Source of the DNA: Rhodococcus sp. CH91 | Lineage (GTDB): Bacteria > Actinomycetota > Actinomycetes > Mycobacteriales > Mycobacteriaceae | Direction of reading: 5' to 3' | DNA length: 64,000 bases | NCBI RefSeq assembly: GCF_022554085.1 | Contig: NZ_JAKFYR010000003.1 | Location: forward strand, 62,001 to 126,000 | Shown: piece by piece, positions 16,094-25,367 of the stretch | Layout of the letters: each line of letters starts with the position of its first letter | Position numbering within the stretch: position 1 is the stretch's first letter | Translations under genes and position numbers: made by a program | Notes under the pieces: generated by a model | Database searches by the model: none | What the model was told of the DNA's origin: nothing | The model's input: only the letters and a program-made list of their open reading frames with translations

Positions 16094-17568
16094 CGCAGAG
16101 TCCCCGTCAGCACCGGCAGGGTCCGCTCGTCGGACAGCATGCCGAGCAGGGAATCCATGTCGAGGTACTCGTCGACGAGATCGGCGAGTGCCTCGATCCG
16201 GGATTCGCGTGCAGCCGGGAAACTCACCTCGCCGGTACGGATCTCGCGGTCCATCGCCGCAGCGACCTCGCGCAGCCACGCCCGACGCAGAGCGTCCCCT
16301 TCGAGGGCGCCGTGCCACATGGTGCCGAACACCGAACCCACACGGGTGCCACCGAGGAAATCCGTGCCGCCGTCGACAGTGATGCGTCCGTGATGGATCT
16401 CGTATCCGGAGGCAGCCGCATCCAACGCCGCACCCCTGGGTAATCGCAGAACCTTCTCGGGGCCGAATGTGGTTCGCACCGGGAGCAGTCCGAGGCCGGT
16501 CGCGCTCGCGCCGGCCACACCTTCGACACCGTGCGGGTCGTCGATGCGTGTGCCGAGCATCTGGAACCCCCCGCAGATGCCGAGGACCGGGTATCCCCGG
16601 CTCGCGTGTTCGACGATCGCGGTGTCGAGACCCCGCGAACGAAGCCACGCGAGATCCGCCAGGGTCGCGCGGGTTCCGGGCACGATCACCACATCGGCTC
16701 CGACGAGTGCCCGAGGATCGTCGACGAAACGAACCCGCACGTCCGGCTCCAGACACAACGCGTCGACGTCCGTGAAGTTGCTGACGCGCGGCAACATCAC
16801 GACGCCGATGGTCACAGCGCCGTCGCCGTCGTGCGCGGGACGGGAGGTGAGGGCGAGCGAATCCTCGGAGTCGAGCCACAGATCGCGTTGCCAGGGCAGC
16901 ACGCCCAGTGCCGGGCGGCCGGTGAGTTGTTCGAGCGAATCCAGTCCGGGTTTCAGGAGCGAGACCTCTCCCCGGAACTTGTTGATCACGAAGCCGCGGA
17001 TCAACTGCTGGTCGGCAGGATCGAGCAGTGCCAGCGTGCCGTACATCGACGCGAACACACCGCCGCGGTCGATGTCGCCGACGACGATGGTGGGCAGGGA
17101 TCCGTGTCGCGCCAGACCCATGTTCACGTAGTCGTGGGAGCGCAGGTTGATCTCCGCGGCACTCCCCGCGCCTTCGCAGACCACCACATCGAACCGGGAC
17201 CGCAGGTCGTCGAAGGCGGCGAAGGCGGATTCTGCGAGATGACGCCGTCCACCGGCGAATTCACCGGACTCGAGGGTCCCTGCCGGTCGCCCGAGCACCA
17301 CGACATGGCTCCGGCGGTCACTGCCCGGTTTCAGCAGCACCGGATTCATCGCCGGTTCGGGCTCTACGCGGGCGGCGACCGCCTGGACCCACTGGGCACG
17401 CCCGATCTCGGCGCCGGCACTCGTCACCATCGAGTTGTTCGACATGTTCTGTGCCTTGAACGGCGCGACCTTCAGGCCACGGCGGGACAAGGACCGGCAT
17501 ATCCCGGTGACGACCACGGACTTTCCCGCATCCGAGGTGGTCCCGGCGACGAGCAGACCCGCTCCCAC
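16090..17568 (-). CDS. cobQ: Cobyric acid synthase CobQ
   Basis: Glutamine-dependent amidation of carboxylates b, d, e and g of adenosylcobyrinic acid a,c-diamide. N-terminal ATPase domain LLVAGTTSDAGKSVVVTGIC with P-loop; FKAQNMSNNSMVT; C-terminal triad glutaminase with the nucleophile Cys in VLGICGGFQMLG and the His in GSVFGTMWHGALEGD. The GTG at 17568 yields 492 aa, with the family block beginning at residue 4, and starts 4 bp after the cbtA stop; an ATG at 17631 would overlap cbtA by 59 bp. It is part of the riboswitch-controlled cbtB-cbtA-cobQ-cobK operon. Confidence 0.94.
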   Translation of the reverse strand: MGAGLLVAGTTSDAGKSVVVTGICRSLSRRGLKVAPFKAQNMSNNSMVTSAGAEIGRAQWVQAVAARVEPEPAMNPVLLKPGSDRRSHVVVLGRPAGTLESGEFAGGRRHLAESAFAAFDDLRSRFDVVVCEGAGSAAEINLRSHDYVNMGLARHGSLPTIVVGDIDRGGVFASMYGTLALLDPADQQLIRGFVINKFRGEVSLLKPGLDSLEQLTGRPALGVLPWQRDLWLDSEDSLALTSRPAHDGDGAVTIGVVMLPRVSNFTDVDALCLEPDVRVRFVDDPRALVGADVVIVPGTRATLADLAWLRSRGLDTAIVEHASRGYPVLGICGGFQMLGTRIDDPHGVEGVAGASATGLGLLPVRTTFGPEKVLRLPRGAALDAAASGYEIHHGRITVDGGTDFLGGTRVGSVFGTMWHGALEGDALRRAWLREVAAAMDREIRTGEVSFPAARESRIEALADLVDEYLDMDSLLGMLSDERTLPVLTGTLR

Positions 17569-17572
17569 GTCG

Positions 17573-18136
17573 TCAGGCAGCGATCGGCGTACGACGGGAT
17601 GCGCGTTCGGTGAGGTACGCGAGGACCACACCCAGCGCCGCCCACAGGCCGAGCTGCACGGCGAACGACGCGGCCCGGAATTCCCACGACAACGTTGAGG
17701 GGAAGCCTTCCCCGACCTCGTCGACGCTCGGCAGCACGAGATAGCCGAGGCCCACCACGACGAGGAATGCGAAGGCCGGACCTGCGATACGCACGGTGTG
17801 CAGATCCTGGGTGGCGAGTGCCTTGGCCACCGCCACGGCGACTACGATCGCGACGAGTCCGAGGACGACCGAGGCGAGCCACAGCAGGGTGGGTTCGTTG
17901 ATCGTGTCGGGATCACCCACTGCCGGTGGGTTCGCCGGGTACTTCAGGAAGGGGACGGCCTCGATCGCGAGCCACGCCCCGGCCGCTCCGAACAATCCGA
18001 GCTCCCAGCCCGGCATGTCGGTGAGACGACGCGCGAAGTGCAGGACGGACGCGTAGAGGGCACCGAGTGCGAGCAGACCCGCAACAAGGCCGGCGAGCAG
18101 GCCCCTGCACAGCAACTGGATGTGGTTTCCAAGCAT
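17573..18136 (-). CDS. cbtA: Cobalt transporter subunit CbtA
   Basis: Predicted five-helix membrane protein for cobalt uptake, found with CbtB under B12 riboswitches. The N-terminus contains the LLCRGLLAGLVAGLLALGALY helix, and the family signature FLKYPANPPAVGDPDTI is present near residue 70. The ATG at 18136 is chosen (187 aa), preceded by a GGGGA; a GTG at 18160 would overlap cbtB by 10 bp. Its place between cbtB and cobQ makes cobalt supply co-regulated with corrin amidation. Confidence 0.88.
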   Translation of the reverse strand: MLGNHIQLLCRGLLAGLVAGLLALGALYASVLHFARRLTDMPGWELGLFGAAGAWLAIEAVPFLKYPANPPAVGDPDTINEPTLLWLASVVLGLVAIVVAVAVAKALATQDLHTVRIAGPAFAFLVVVGLGYLVLPSVDEVGEGFPSTLSWEFRAASFAVQLGLWAALGVVLAYLTERASRRTPIAA

Positions 18137-18150
18137 CGTGGTCCCCGTTC

Positions 18151-18339
18151 TCAATGGCACGGAAGACCGAGCAAGTGCCGGCCGTCGTGCATCAGTTCGT
18201 GCATGAACATCCCGGTGCGCGAGATCGCGCCCCGATCGAATCCGGCCGGATAGAGAACGAGAAATGTCGCCACGATCACTGCGGCGAGAGCGACTGCGGC
18301 AGAGCCGAGCGACTCGTCTGGCGTATGAGCAACAGCCAT
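18151..18339 (-). CDS. cbtB: Cobalt transporter subunit CbtB
   Basis: A 62-aa single-span membrane protein with one hydrophobic helix (VALAAVIVATFLVLYPAGF) and the C-terminal His-rich signature MHELMHDGRHLLGLPCH, characteristic of CbtB, where the histidines presumably bind cobalt. The ATG at 18339 has a very good ribosome site (GGAGG, 6 bp upstream). It is the first gene after the minus-strand cobalamin riboswitch. Confidence 0.9.
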   Translation of the reverse strand: MAVAHTPDESLGSAAVALAAVIVATFLVLYPAGFDRGAISRTGMFMHELMHDGRHLLGLPCH

Positions 18340-18381
18340 GACAATCCTCCAGGGATTTCGCGTCCCATTCGATTCCGTCAT

Positions 18382-18479
18382 GTACCGCGGGAGTTTTCTG
18401 GCTTCCGGAGACCTCGTGTTCTCCGGTTACAGTGGCGCGACCGCTCCGGTCTCACACCGGATTGCCTACACCTCGGCAC
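18382..18479 (-). ncRNA. Cobalamin riboswitch ahead of cbtB-cbtA-cobQ-cobK
   Basis: Read on the minus strand, the leader shows the B12 aptamer elements GGCAATCCGGTGTGAGACCG, GGAGCGGTCGCGCCACTGTA and AAGCCAGAAAACTCCCGCGG. A closing stem pairs GTGCCG (at 18474-18479) with CGGTAC (at 18382-18387). It ends 42 nt upstream of the cbtB start, so repression of cobalt import and CobQ/CobK by adenosylcobalamin is expected. Its promoter must lie in 18480-18545 next to the divergent phosphatase gene. Confidence 0.92.
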
Positions 18480-18544
18480 ATCGTTACCGGACGAACCTTC
18501 GCACCGCCCGGTCGACGATGTCAAGCGGAAAGGACATACCTACC

Positions 18545-19081
18545 ATGACTCGATTGTTCCTCCTCGCACACGCATCCACGCTTGCGACGGAGCAAGCCCG
18601 ATTCCCCCGCGACGAGCCGATCTCGGAAAGAGGCCGACGCGAATTCGACCGCGCCTCCGCACCGGTCGTCGACCGGTGGGTGTCTGCACCGGAGCGGCGC
18701 ACGGTCGGCACCGTCCACGCCTTCGGGTTCGCCGCCGAGGTCGAACCCGCTCTACGCGAGCTCGACTACGGCACGTGGGCCGGAACTGCGATGGACGACG
18801 TACCCGAGAGCGAGTTGGCGGCGTGGCTGACCGATCCGGCAACGGCACCGCACGGCGGCGAATCCGTCGAAGACCTGCTCGGCCGGGTCTACGACTGGCT
18901 GGCAGCACAGGACGACGGTTACGAACGCGTCGCAGCGGTGACACACCCCTCGGTGGTCCGGGCCGCGACGGTGTGTGCTCTCGACGCTCCGGCGACCGCG
19001 TTCTGGCGGGTCGACGTGCGGCCGCTGGACGTCGTCCGGTTGCACGGTCGGCCGGGTCGGTGGACGTTGCGTCTGCACTGA
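18545..19081 (+). CDS. Histidine phosphatase-fold protein with altered RHG motif
   Basis: A 178-aa member of the histidine phosphatase (phosphoglycerate mutase-like) superfamily. The family N-terminal motif, normally hydrophobic-RHG, is here LFLLAHAST: the phosphate-acceptor His (residue 8) is kept but the preceding Arg and following Gly are Ala. LRELDYGTWAG, GGESVEDLLGRVYDWLAA and AAVTHPSVVRAATV carry the later Glu/His positions. Placement divergent from the cbtB riboswitch suggests a role related to alpha-ribazole-phosphate dephosphorylation (CobC type), but loss of the Arg may mean altered or no catalysis. ATG 18545 follows GAAAGGA. Confidence 0.72.
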   Translation: MTRLFLLAHASTLATEQARFPRDEPISERGRREFDRASAPVVDRWVSAPERRTVGTVHAFGFAAEVEPALRELDYGTWAGTAMDDVPESELAAWLTDPATAPHGGESVEDLLGRVYDWLAAQDDGYERVAAVTHPSVVRAATVCALDAPATAFWRVDVRPLDVVRLHGRPGRWTLRLH

Positions 19082-19112
19082 CCCTGCCGTCGCCGTGCGG
19101 CTTCGGCTGCGC

Positions 19113-19430
19113 TCAGCTCACCGCATGCAGGGCCTCGTCGCGAATCGGCTCCGCCGTCCGGAAGTGGTCGCGCAGCGTCGAGGTCTCGTGTTCGTGCCGG
19201 TACAGGCCGCGTGCCCGGAGCAATGGGACCACCTCGTCGGCGGTGGCATCCAGCTGAAGCACTATCTGTCCGGGGTCCCGACGTCCGAGGGGCTTCCAGG
19301 GGTCTGGTCGACCGGCCTCCAGCGCTGGATTATTCGTTCCGGCAGAACACGCTGCTGACGGAATTTCATCCGAATGGGCCCGGCGCCTGCTACTGCCGTG
19401 GCCGACCCTGGCGACCGCCGAGATCGGCAT
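19113..19430 (-). pseudogene. Remnant of an LLM-class flavin monooxygenase C-terminus
   Basis: On the minus strand the segment VVPLLRARGLYRHEHE followed by TLRDHF (about 19150-19215) resembles the C-terminal tail of nitrilotriacetate/DszA-type FMN-dependent monooxygenases (PELQRRGLYRTEYEG-TTLRDHL in intact proteins). The upstream part of the open frame does not resemble the rest of the family and no start with a ribosome site is visible, so I read it as a decayed fragment. The whole stretch 19082-19553 otherwise shows no confident gene; a plus-strand frame containing TAEIGIFQWEGTRVERVVHH (about 19402-19470) has no plausible start. Confidence 0.4.
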
Positions 19431-19553
19431 CTTCCAGTGGGAGGGGACGCGGGTCGAGAGGGTCGTGCATCATCGTCACGCGCTGGAGGCGGCGCTGAAC
19501 CCTCGTCGTCACTCTCAGCGGTCTCGAACTCGCCGTGATGATGGGCGGGGGAA

Positions 19554-20483
19554 TCACCACGTCACGTCCTTCTCGCACTGCGTGCCGTCGACCGTCGACT
19601 CGACCTGCACCGTGGCGTGTTCGAGCCCGTGCGACGAGAGCGTCGTGCGAGCGGAATCGAGGATCCACTGCGGGTCGTGGTCACTGACGAGGTGGACGGT
19701 CGCGACGTCCATTCCGGTCGTGAGCGTCCACACGTGCAGGTCGTGCACGCCGCACACCCCGGGTAGGGCGAGCAGGTCGGTGCGCAGGAGGTCGACGTCG
19801 AGATGTGCGGGCGAGGTCTGGGTGAGAATCCGCAGCGACTCCGCGGCCAGTCGCAGGGCGCGCGGCACGACCCACAGGGAGATGAGCACGCCGACGACGA
19901 CGTCGGCCAGGCTCCACCCGAAGATCATGACGAGAGCGCCCGCGATCAGGACGCCGACCGATCCGACGGCATCGGCGAGCACCTCCATGTAGGCGCCGCG
20001 CACCGCGAGACTGTCCTTCGCGTCGGATCGGAGCATGAGCATCACGACGATGTTGGCGGCCAGACCCGCGAGGGCGGTGACGATCATGGGCAGGCCGGGA
20101 AGTTCCGGGGTGTCGCCGATGCGGTCGATCGCTTCGTAGAAGACCCAGCCCGCGACCCCGAGCAGCAGCACCGCGTTGACCATGGCGGTGAGGACTTCGG
20201 CGCGGTGCCAGCCGAAGGTCCGCGAGGCCGCGGCGCTTCCCCGGCGGGCGAGGATCAGCGCCACCATGCCCATCGAGACCCCGACGATGTCGGTGAGCAT
20301 GTGGCCGGCGTCGGCGAGCAGTGCAAGGGATCCGATCAGGACACCGACGACGACCTCGAGCACGAAGAACGCCGCGAGGATGCCCAGTGCGACAGCCATG
20401 CGCCGAATGACGGCACGCGTGGGGCCTGCGCCCCGGCCGTGCCCGTGGCCGACGCCGTGTGAGTGCCCGTGACCCGAACTCAT
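19554..20483 (-). CDS. Cation diffusion facilitator (CzcD/ZitB-like metal exporter)
   Basis: A 309-aa CDF antiporter that would export Zn, Co or related divalent ions. A His-rich N-terminus (HGHSHGVGHGHGRG) precedes six membrane helices; the transport-site motifs are LLADAGHMLTD in helix 2 (HxxxD) and YMEVLADAVGSVGV in helix 5. A cytosolic C-terminal domain with GVHDLHVWTLTTGMD follows. ATG 20483 has a good site (GGAGAGGGAGA); the frame extends to 20540 but that segment carries an operator-like repeat. Proximity to cobalt uptake genes suggests, but does not prove, a role in cobalt homeostasis. Confidence 0.9.
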   Translation of the reverse strand: MSSGHGHSHGVGHGHGRGAGPTRAVIRRMAVALGILAAFFVLEVVVGVLIGSLALLADAGHMLTDIVGVSMGMVALILARRGSAAASRTFGWHRAEVLTAMVNAVLLLGVAGWVFYEAIDRIGDTPELPGLPMIVTALAGLAANIVVMLMLRSDAKDSLAVRGAYMEVLADAVGSVGVLIAGALVMIFGWSLADVVVGVLISLWVVPRALRLAAESLRILTQTSPAHLDVDLLRTDLLALPGVCGVHDLHVWTLTTGMDVATVHLVSDHDPQWILDSARTTLSSHGLEHATVQVESTVDGTQCEKDVTW

Positions 20484-20514
20484 CGCTCTCCCTCTCCGAA
20501 ACCTCCGGACATCG

Positions 20515-20532
20515 TATGCATGAATGCGCATA
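20515..20532. promoter_or_regulatory. Inverted repeat upstream of the CDF exporter
   Basis: TATGC-N8-GCATA (20515-20519 and 20528-20532), within an AT-rich island, 32 bp upstream of the exporter start. The ATGCAT/GCATAT composition resembles operators of ArsR/SmtB-type metal sensors, though no sensor gene is adjacent. No experimental support is implied. Confidence 0.4.
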
Positions 20533-20568
20533 TGTATCAACAGCCACGCAGACGTTGCGGATCGGGAG

Positions 20569-21714
20569 TCAGTTCTCCGGTTCGTATGCCGGATGCTCGA
20601 CGGTGGGAGGAAGAGTCGCGATCGCGGAGATCCGCTTGAGTCCGGCGGTCTGCAGCAGATCGACGATCAGCGACCTCATCTGAGCGAACACGACGGTCGC
20701 CGAGACACCTGCATCCGCGACCAGTTCCGGATCCATCTTCTTCGCCACACTGCGCAACACCCGCGCGGCCTCGGCCTGATCGGGCTGCTCCCCCGGCTCG
20801 GCCAGCACCATCTCCCGGAGGACGTCCACCGCGTCGGCGACTTCGACGAAACGGTTCACCAGTCGCGGGTCGAGGATCTCGTCGTCGCGGACGAGGGTCA
20901 ACGCACGTCGGGCGAGGACGCGGATGTTGCGCATGGCGTGATCGATGGGATCCGCGGCAGCCGTCAGCACCGCCAGACGCTTTCGGCTGTTCCAGTACAG
21001 CGGCGAGATCCGGCTGATCTCCCTGCCGCCCTTGAGATGGGATCGCATCGCGTCGATCGCAGGCTGTGTCGCGCGGGCCTGCCGCAGCGCCTCCTCGATC
21101 GGTTTCGGGTTGTTCTCGACGAGACCGGTCTCGACCTTGCGCAACACCTCGCTCGCGGTGGCGAGGATCTCGGCAGCGTTGCGGCGGGCGCGCCGCACCG
21201 GATGGGTGGGAACGAGCGCGACGACGGCGATCCCCATGAGCCCGCCCACGAGGGCGTCGACCATCCGGTCCACGCCTCCCGCGTCGCCCGGCGGCAGGAG
21301 GGTGGCGACGAGCACCGCAGAGTTTCCTGCCTGCATCGAGAAGATCGGACCGCTGTTGATCGCCACGGCGGTACCCATCGCCATCATCACCACCAGAGCG
21401 ATCTGCCACGGCCCGCTGCCGATCAGGGAGACGATCAGGTCGCCCACCCCGATACCGACGGTGACACCGCAGACCAGCTCGACGGAACGCCGCATCCGCG
21501 CCCCGAGCGACAGGCCGAGCGACACGACGGCGGCGATCGGCGCGAAGAAGGGCTGGCTGTGGCCGACGAGATCCTTCGCCACCCACCACGCCAGTCCCGC
21601 CGCGAGTGCGCACTGCACGATGGGCAGCGCGGACGAACGCAGACGCCCGACCGAATCCTCCAGGCGCTGACGAACCTCCTGACGGGTGGGCCGGCGCCTG
21701 TTCGCCGCGAACAT
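20569..21714 (-). CDS. FUSC/aromatic-acid-exporter-like membrane protein
   Basis: A 381-aa protein with six hydrophobic segments in residues about 25-170 (SSALPIVQCALAAGLAWWV, PFFAPIAAVVSLGLSLG, ELVCGVTVGIGVGDLIVSLIG, and others) followed by a long hydrophilic helical domain. The block FAPIAAVVSLGLSLGARMRR and the layout are those of the FUSC/ArAE_2 family, whose members include fusaric-acid and p-hydroxybenzoate efflux proteins. The substrate is unknown. It lies 10 bp after the DUF3151 gene on the same strand, so probable co-transcription. Confidence 0.78.
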   Translation of the reverse strand: MFAANRRRPTRQEVRQRLEDSVGRLRSSALPIVQCALAAGLAWWVAKDLVGHSQPFFAPIAAVVSLGLSLGARMRRSVELVCGVTVGIGVGDLIVSLIGSGPWQIALVVMMAMGTAVAINSGPIFSMQAGNSAVLVATLLPPGDAGGVDRMVDALVGGLMGIAVVALVPTHPVRRARRNAAEILATASEVLRKVETGLVENNPKPIEEALRQARATQPAIDAMRSHLKGGREISRISPLYWNSRKRLAVLTAAADPIDHAMRNIRVLARRALTLVRDDEILDPRLVNRFVEVADAVDVLREMVLAEPGEQPDQAEAARVLRSVAKKMDPELVADAGVSATVVFAQMRSLIVDLLQTAGLKRISAIATLPPTVEHPAYEPEN

Positions 21715-21724
21715 TCAGCGGCGT

Positions 21725-22150
21725 CTATTCGACGCCGAGAGCTTCCGCTGCCCGCGGATCGCAGTCCTCGAGCAGGTCGAGGCAGCGGGCGTGCTCGTCC
21801 GCCTCACCGATCAGTTTCGCGGCGCGGGCGAGCACAGCGACGCAGCGCAGGAAACCGCGGTTGGGTTCGTGGCTGTAGGGGACGGGACCGAAACCCTTCC
21901 ATCCGTTGCGGCGCAACTGGTCGAGACCGCGGTGATATCCGGTGCGCGCGTAGGCATAGGCCTGGATGGTTTCGCCCCGGTCGAGCGCGGCCTCGGCGAG
22001 ATGGGCCCATGCGATCGAGGCGGTGGGATGGTCGGCTGCGACCTTCGCCGGATCCTCGTTGTTCAGCAGGGCCGACTCCGCCTCGTCGTCGCCGGGAAGC
22101 AAGGTGGGCTGCGGGCCGAGAAGATCACCGAAAGACGTCATGAGGGCCAT
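21725..22150 (-). CDS. DUF3151 family protein (Rv0360c-like)
   Basis: A 141-aa soluble protein beginning MALMTSFGDLLGPQPTLLPG, with DEAESALLNNEDPAKVAADHP and the strongly conserved RTGYHRGLDQLRRNGWKGFG and EPNRGFLRCVAVLARAA blocks. I match it to the actinobacterial DUF3151 family; the helical repeats look TPR-like, but no activity is known. ATG 22150 has GGAGGG upstream. It is divergent from the Rv0361-like gene, as in mycobacteria. Confidence 0.82.
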   Translation of the reverse strand: MALMTSFGDLLGPQPTLLPGDDEAESALLNNEDPAKVAADHPTASIAWAHLAEAALDRGETIQAYAYARTGYHRGLDQLRRNGWKGFGPVPYSHEPNRGFLRCVAVLARAAKLIGEADEHARCLDLLEDCDPRAAEALGVE

Positions 22151-22221
22151 TCTGCCCTCCGCGCTCGGAGGCTGGATAGAGTCCCCGGGTAACCGCAGGC
22201 CGTCGAGCGAGGTGCAGCACG

Positions 22222-23172
22222 TTGTCGGACCCGAAGAACGAAGAGACACCCGAGAAGACTTCGACGACCCCCAGCGTCGACGCGGCAGACGACGTCGCGA
22301 CGAACGAGGTCGTCGCACAGGATCCGAGTCCCGTCGATCCCGAGGGCGGGGCAGCGGGCCGGGAACCTGCAGCCTCTCCGGCCGGTGCGGACGAGAGCCT
22401 CGATGTCCCCCACATCGAGAGCGGTGACGGACACAGCACCGAGAGCGGTGACGAAGACCGTGACGAGAGCGGTGACGAACGCAGCGACGGCACGGCCGAG
22501 AACCGGGTCGAGGAGGAAGCCGAGACACGCAGCATCGACGGGAGTGCCGCCGAGACCGTCGCCCTCCCCGTCGTCGCGCCCGGCCCCGCCGAGGCACCCA
22601 CGGTGCAGATCCCGGTGCGCAGTCACGTCCCCAAGGCACCGCCCCAGCGAATCCCCCCGCGCACCGAGAGGCCACCGGCCCAGCCCGAGCCCGCCCGCGT
22701 CACCATCCAGCCCACCCCCACACGCATCCCCCCGGCACGCGACACGAGACGCGGACGGCGGCTCGTCGCGGCCGGTGGAGCCGTCCTGGTCGTGGCCGTG
22801 GTCGCGGCCGTGGCGTTCGTGTTCCTGCAGCAGCGCGCGGACGACTCGCCCGAGAGCCGGATCCGGGCGAGCATCGACACCTTCGTCGGAGCGCTCGAGG
22901 CAGGGGACCTCGACGCCTTGCGGGCGTCCACATGCGGAGGCCTCGCCGACTTCTACGCCTCGGTCGATCCGGAGGACTTCCGCGAGATCCACCGGCTCGC
23001 GGTGGAACAGGGCGAGATCCCGGTGGTGACGAGCGTCGATCGCGTCCAGATCACCGAGAACAACGCCATCGCCCAGGTCACCGCGCACACGACGAACAGC
23101 CCGTCCGACGTCACCGACCGCACGTTCGATCTCGAACTCGTGGGCGAGGAATGGAAGGTGTGCAGCGAATAG
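22222..23172 (+). CDS. Anchored protein with long disordered N-terminus (Rv0361-like)
   Basis: A 316-aa protein. Residues 1-175 are low-complexity, rich in Glu, Asp, Pro, Ala and Thr, including five ESGD/DESGDE-type repeats; a single membrane helix (LVAAGGAVLVVAVVAAVAFVFL, about 181-202) follows, and a 110-residue extracellular domain resembling the NTF2/DUF4878 fold (RIRASIDTFVGALEAGDLDALRAS ... TFDLELVGEEWKVCSE). The start is a TTG at 22222 with GAGG upstream. Position between the DUF3151 gene and fba matches Rv0361. Function unknown. Confidence 0.75.
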   Translation: MSDPKNEETPEKTSTTPSVDAADDVATNEVVAQDPSPVDPEGGAAGREPAASPAGADESLDVPHIESGDGHSTESGDEDRDESGDERSDGTAENRVEEEAETRSIDGSAAETVALPVVAPGPAEAPTVQIPVRSHVPKAPPQRIPPRTERPPAQPEPARVTIQPTPTRIPPARDTRRGRRLVAAGGAVLVVAVVAAVAFVFLQQRADDSPESRIRASIDTFVGALEAGDLDALRASTCGGLADFYASVDPEDFREIHRLAVEQGEIPVVTSVDRVQITENNAIAQVTAHTTNSPSDVTDRTFDLELVGEEWKVCSE

Positions 23173-23204
23173 GCGCGCTGCCCGGACGTGCGGCAGTCGT
23201 CGTT

Positions 23205-23242
23205 CGCGCCCGGCCCGGCACGACGCGCCCGGCCCGGCACGA
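23205..23242. repeat. 19-bp tandem duplication
   Basis: CGCGCCCGGCCCGGCACGA is present twice with no spacer (23205-23223 and 23224-23242), in the 147-bp gap between two convergent genes, upstream of the shared terminator. It looks like a slippage product; no function is evident. Confidence 0.75.
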
Positions 23243-23272
23243 CGGGACTGCGCACCGATCGGAATCGCGAAA

Positions 23273-23298
23273 GGGCGCCGACGAGAACGTCGGCGCCC
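23273..23298. terminator. Bidirectional terminator between the Rv0361-like gene and fba
   Basis: Perfect 11-bp GC-rich stem GGGCGCCGACG / CGTCGGCGCCC with a 4-nt loop, located 22 bp from the fba stop between convergent genes. There is no real U-tract, as is common in high-GC actinobacteria. Confidence 0.75.
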
Positions 23299-23319
23299 CT
23301 GTCGTGTGTCGGATCGGTC

Positions 23320-24357
<1,038 letters not shown>

Positions 24358-24524
24358 AGCGGCTGTCCTCCAGATGAGAGTCGATCGGCACACCACCGGG
24401 ATGTGGCGGGTGCCCGGGTTGTCCTTGCAGTATGTCAAGTGACGGGTTCGTTCGATACTCGGGCCGTCCCGGGTGGCGGGTCGGAATTCGGGAAGACGTT
24501 GCCCCCGCCGGTACCCTGGACCGC

Positions 24525-25268
24525 GTGACTGTGCTCGAAGCCTCGGAGTCCGTGACCAATCTGGCCCTACTGCCGGGGTTTCTGGATCCTGTCAATCTGC
24601 TCAATTCGTTCGGCACCTGGATGCTCATCGGGCTTCTGGTGGTGGTGTTCGTCGAGTCCGGGCTGCTGTTCCCGCTGCTGCCCGGCGACTCCCTGCTGTT
24701 CACCGCCGGTCTGATCGCGGCGTCGAAGTCGACGGAGGTCGAGCCGTTCGCCCCGCTGTGGGTGCTGATGGTGACGATCCCGATCGCCGCGGTTCTCGGT
24801 GACCAGGTCGGCTACTTCATCGGCGCGAAGGGCGGCACCAGACTCTTCAAGGAAGATGCGAAGCTCTTCAAGCAGGCCTACATCGACGAGGCCCACAAGT
24901 TCTTCCTCCGTCACGGACCCGCGATGATCTTCCTCGCGCGTTTCGTGCCGATCGTGCGTACCTACGCCCCGCTCGTCGCGGGCGCCGCGAAGATGCCCTA
25001 CCGGGTGTTCATCACCTACAACATCATCGGCGGCATCGTGTGGGGCGCGGGTGTGACCCTGCTCGGTTACCTGCTGGGCCAGATCGGCTTCATCGCCGAC
25101 AACATCGACATCATCTTCCTGCTGATCGTGTTCGTCTCGGTCATCCCCATCTTCACCGAGGTCGGCAAGCGCGTGCTGGCCTCGCGTCGCGCGGCGAAGA
25201 ACGCCGAACCGTCGGTCGTCGAGGCGGATGCCGCGACCACCCCGATCAAGCGCATCGAGACTCCGTAG
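24525..25268 (+). CDS. DedA family membrane protein (Rv0364-like)
   Basis: A 247-aa inner-membrane protein of the DedA/SNARE-associated family, implicated in lipid flipping and membrane homeostasis. Characteristic blocks are VVVFVESGLLFPLLPGDSLLF, AVLGDQVGYFIGAKGG and RHGPAMIFLARFVPIVRTYAPLVAG, the last containing the conserved membrane-embedded Arg residues. GTG 24525 is chosen; the frame is open to 24432 but homologues begin near here. Convergent with the GH76 gene, separated by a terminator. Confidence 0.9.
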   Translation: MTVLEASESVTNLALLPGFLDPVNLLNSFGTWMLIGLLVVVFVESGLLFPLLPGDSLLFTAGLIAASKSTEVEPFAPLWVLMVTIPIAAVLGDQVGYFIGAKGGTRLFKEDAKLFKQAYIDEAHKFFLRHGPAMIFLARFVPIVRTYAPLVAGAAKMPYRVFITYNIIGGIVWGAGVTLLGYLLGQIGFIADNIDIIFLLIVFVSVIPIFTEVGKRVLASRRAAKNAEPSVVEADAATTPIKRIETP

Positions 25269-25298
25269 ACCTTCGCACCAGCCATTCGCACACCCGGA

Positions 25299-25339
25299 AA
25301 GGTGGATGCGCGGCCCGCAGAGCGGCCGTCATCCACCTT
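25299..25339. terminator. Bidirectional terminator between DedA and GH76 genes
   Basis: Ten-base-pair stem AAGGTGGATG / CATCCACCTT enclosing a smaller GCGGCC/GGCCGT hairpin, between the convergent stops at 25268 and 25368. Confidence 0.7.
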
Positions 25340-25367
25340 CTTCCGTCTTCGGGGCCGGGGGGAGACG

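Noticed and set aside
20524-22143. 539-aa + frame opposite the FUSC and DUF3151 genes
   Set aside because: Both minus-strand genes have family motifs and proper starts; the + frame shows none.
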